The position numbers and the translations under genes are program-made. A DNA stretch of 5,991 nucleotides from Planctomycetaceae bacterium (lineage in GTDB: Bacteria > Planctomycetota > Planctomycetia > Pirellulales > Thermoguttaceae): positions 1 to 5,991 of the forward strand of contig SUVI01000188.1 in assembly GCA_015062085.1 (NCBI GenBank), in the 5' to 3' direction. The notes below the pieces were generated by a model that worked only from the letters and a program-made list of their open reading frames with translations, was not told where the DNA came from and did not search any database. The stretch's first letter is position 1. The number at the start of each line of letters is the position of its first letter. Below, one piece after another: positions 5,839 through 5,991 of this stretch.

Positions 5839-5870
5839 TCCCTTCCGGGACCGTTCCTTTTTCGGGACGG
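5839..5870 (+). other. GC-rich stem-loops right after the hflC stop
   Basis: CCGTTCC (5851-5857) pairs with GGGACGG (5864-5870), allowing one G-U pair, around a TTTTTC loop. An alternative small stem TCCC (5839-5842)/GGGA (5847-5850) lies just upstream. No T-run follows on the + strand, so it is not a standard terminator. It may protect or cleave the polycistronic mRNA between hflC and the next gene. Confidence 0.4.
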
Positions 5871-5886
5871 CATGACTGAAAATTTA

Positions 5887-5907
5887 AATTTGAATCCAAA
5901 TTGGAAA
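5887..5907 (+). promoter_or_regulatory. A+T-rich hairpin next to the weak RBS of the last gene
   Basis: AATTTG (5887-5892) and CAAATT (5897-5902) form a 6-bp inverted repeat with a 4-nt loop, immediately followed by GGAAA (5903-5907). That is a modest Shine-Dalgarno motif 7 nt before the ATG at 5915. The RBS supports the start; the hairpin is weak and may have no role. Confidence 0.4.
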
Positions 5908-5914
5908 TACTATC

Positions 5915-5991
5915 ATGGCACAGAAAAAACCAGGAAAAGTCCTCTTCCAGGGAATCGAATCCGGGATGAAAGTCTTTCGCTGGATGGTGCT
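5915..5991 (+). CDS. Start of an unidentified protein downstream of hflC (3' truncated by window edge)
   Basis: An ATG at 5915 opens a frame that runs to the window edge, giving 25 complete codons. The N-terminus is MAQKKPGKVLFQGIESGMKV followed by FRWMV. A basic, Lys-rich start leads into a more hydrophobic stretch with Trp, Met and Val, compatible with a cytoplasmic N-terminus before a membrane segment. GGAAA lies 7 nt upstream. It begins 76 nt after hflC, on the same strand, with no clear terminator between, so it is probably in the same operon. A further SPFH-type membrane protein is one possibility, suggested by position and the N-terminal pattern only. Too little is visible to assign a family. 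Confidence 0.6.
   Translation, partial: MAQKKPGKVLFQGIESGMKVFRWMV

Noticed and set aside
5851..5870. Stem-loop after hflC as an intrinsic terminator
   Set aside because: The T-run is in the loop rather than after the stem, and the next gene starts soon after on the same strand.
5447..5899. Two repetitive - strand frames (rich in EREFQP or AGAGVS) opposite the hflC tail
   Set aside because: They are mechanical complements of the 18-bp repeats in the hflC gene, which stay open because the period is a multiple of three.

Overview
The window reads as bacterial chromosome of moderate GC content with every supported gene on the + strand. It holds the end of a probable methyltransferase gene, a complete GntP-family permease gene, and then an operon-like cluster of SPFH/band-7 membrane proteins that continues past the right edge. 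The SPFH pair resembles HflK and HflC but is built unlike the proteobacterial pair. The HflK-like protein carries about six extra N-terminal membrane segments. The HflC-like protein has a histidine-rich N-terminus and a repetitive Pro/Ala-rich C-terminus. This architecture, and a further gene starting right after hflC, suggest a member of the Planctomycetes/Lentisphaerae/Verrucomicrobia group. That placement is an inference from architecture only and is not secure.

Layout. Positions 1-527 are the C-terminal part of a class I SAM-dependent methyltransferase-like protein. Positions 528-812 are intergenic: a 46-nt all-purine tract with a 9-bp repeat, a good intrinsic terminator (680-714), then a plausible sigma70-type promoter (728-756). 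Positions 813-2108 encode the permease, with a 15-bp tandem repeat in its central hydrophilic loop. Positions 2109-2597 are a 489-bp intergenic stretch with a long hairpin just after the permease gene and a strong extended -10 promoter (2422-2449). That promoter implies a leader of about 140 nt before hflK. Positions 2598-4472 (HflK-like), 4534-5838 (HflC-like) and 5915 to the right edge (unidentified start of a third protein) lie 61 and 76 nt apart with no clear terminator between them.

How the genes work together. In well-studied bacteria HflK and HflC form a large hetero-oligomeric cage in the inner membrane that encloses or modulates the AAA+ protease FtsH. The two SPFH genes here are very likely the equivalent pair. 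Their unusual terminal extensions are the most distinctive content of the window. The methyltransferase and permease appear to be separate transcription units with no obvious functional link to the SPFH cluster. I saw no RNA genes, insertion sequences, CRISPR arrays or phage genes.
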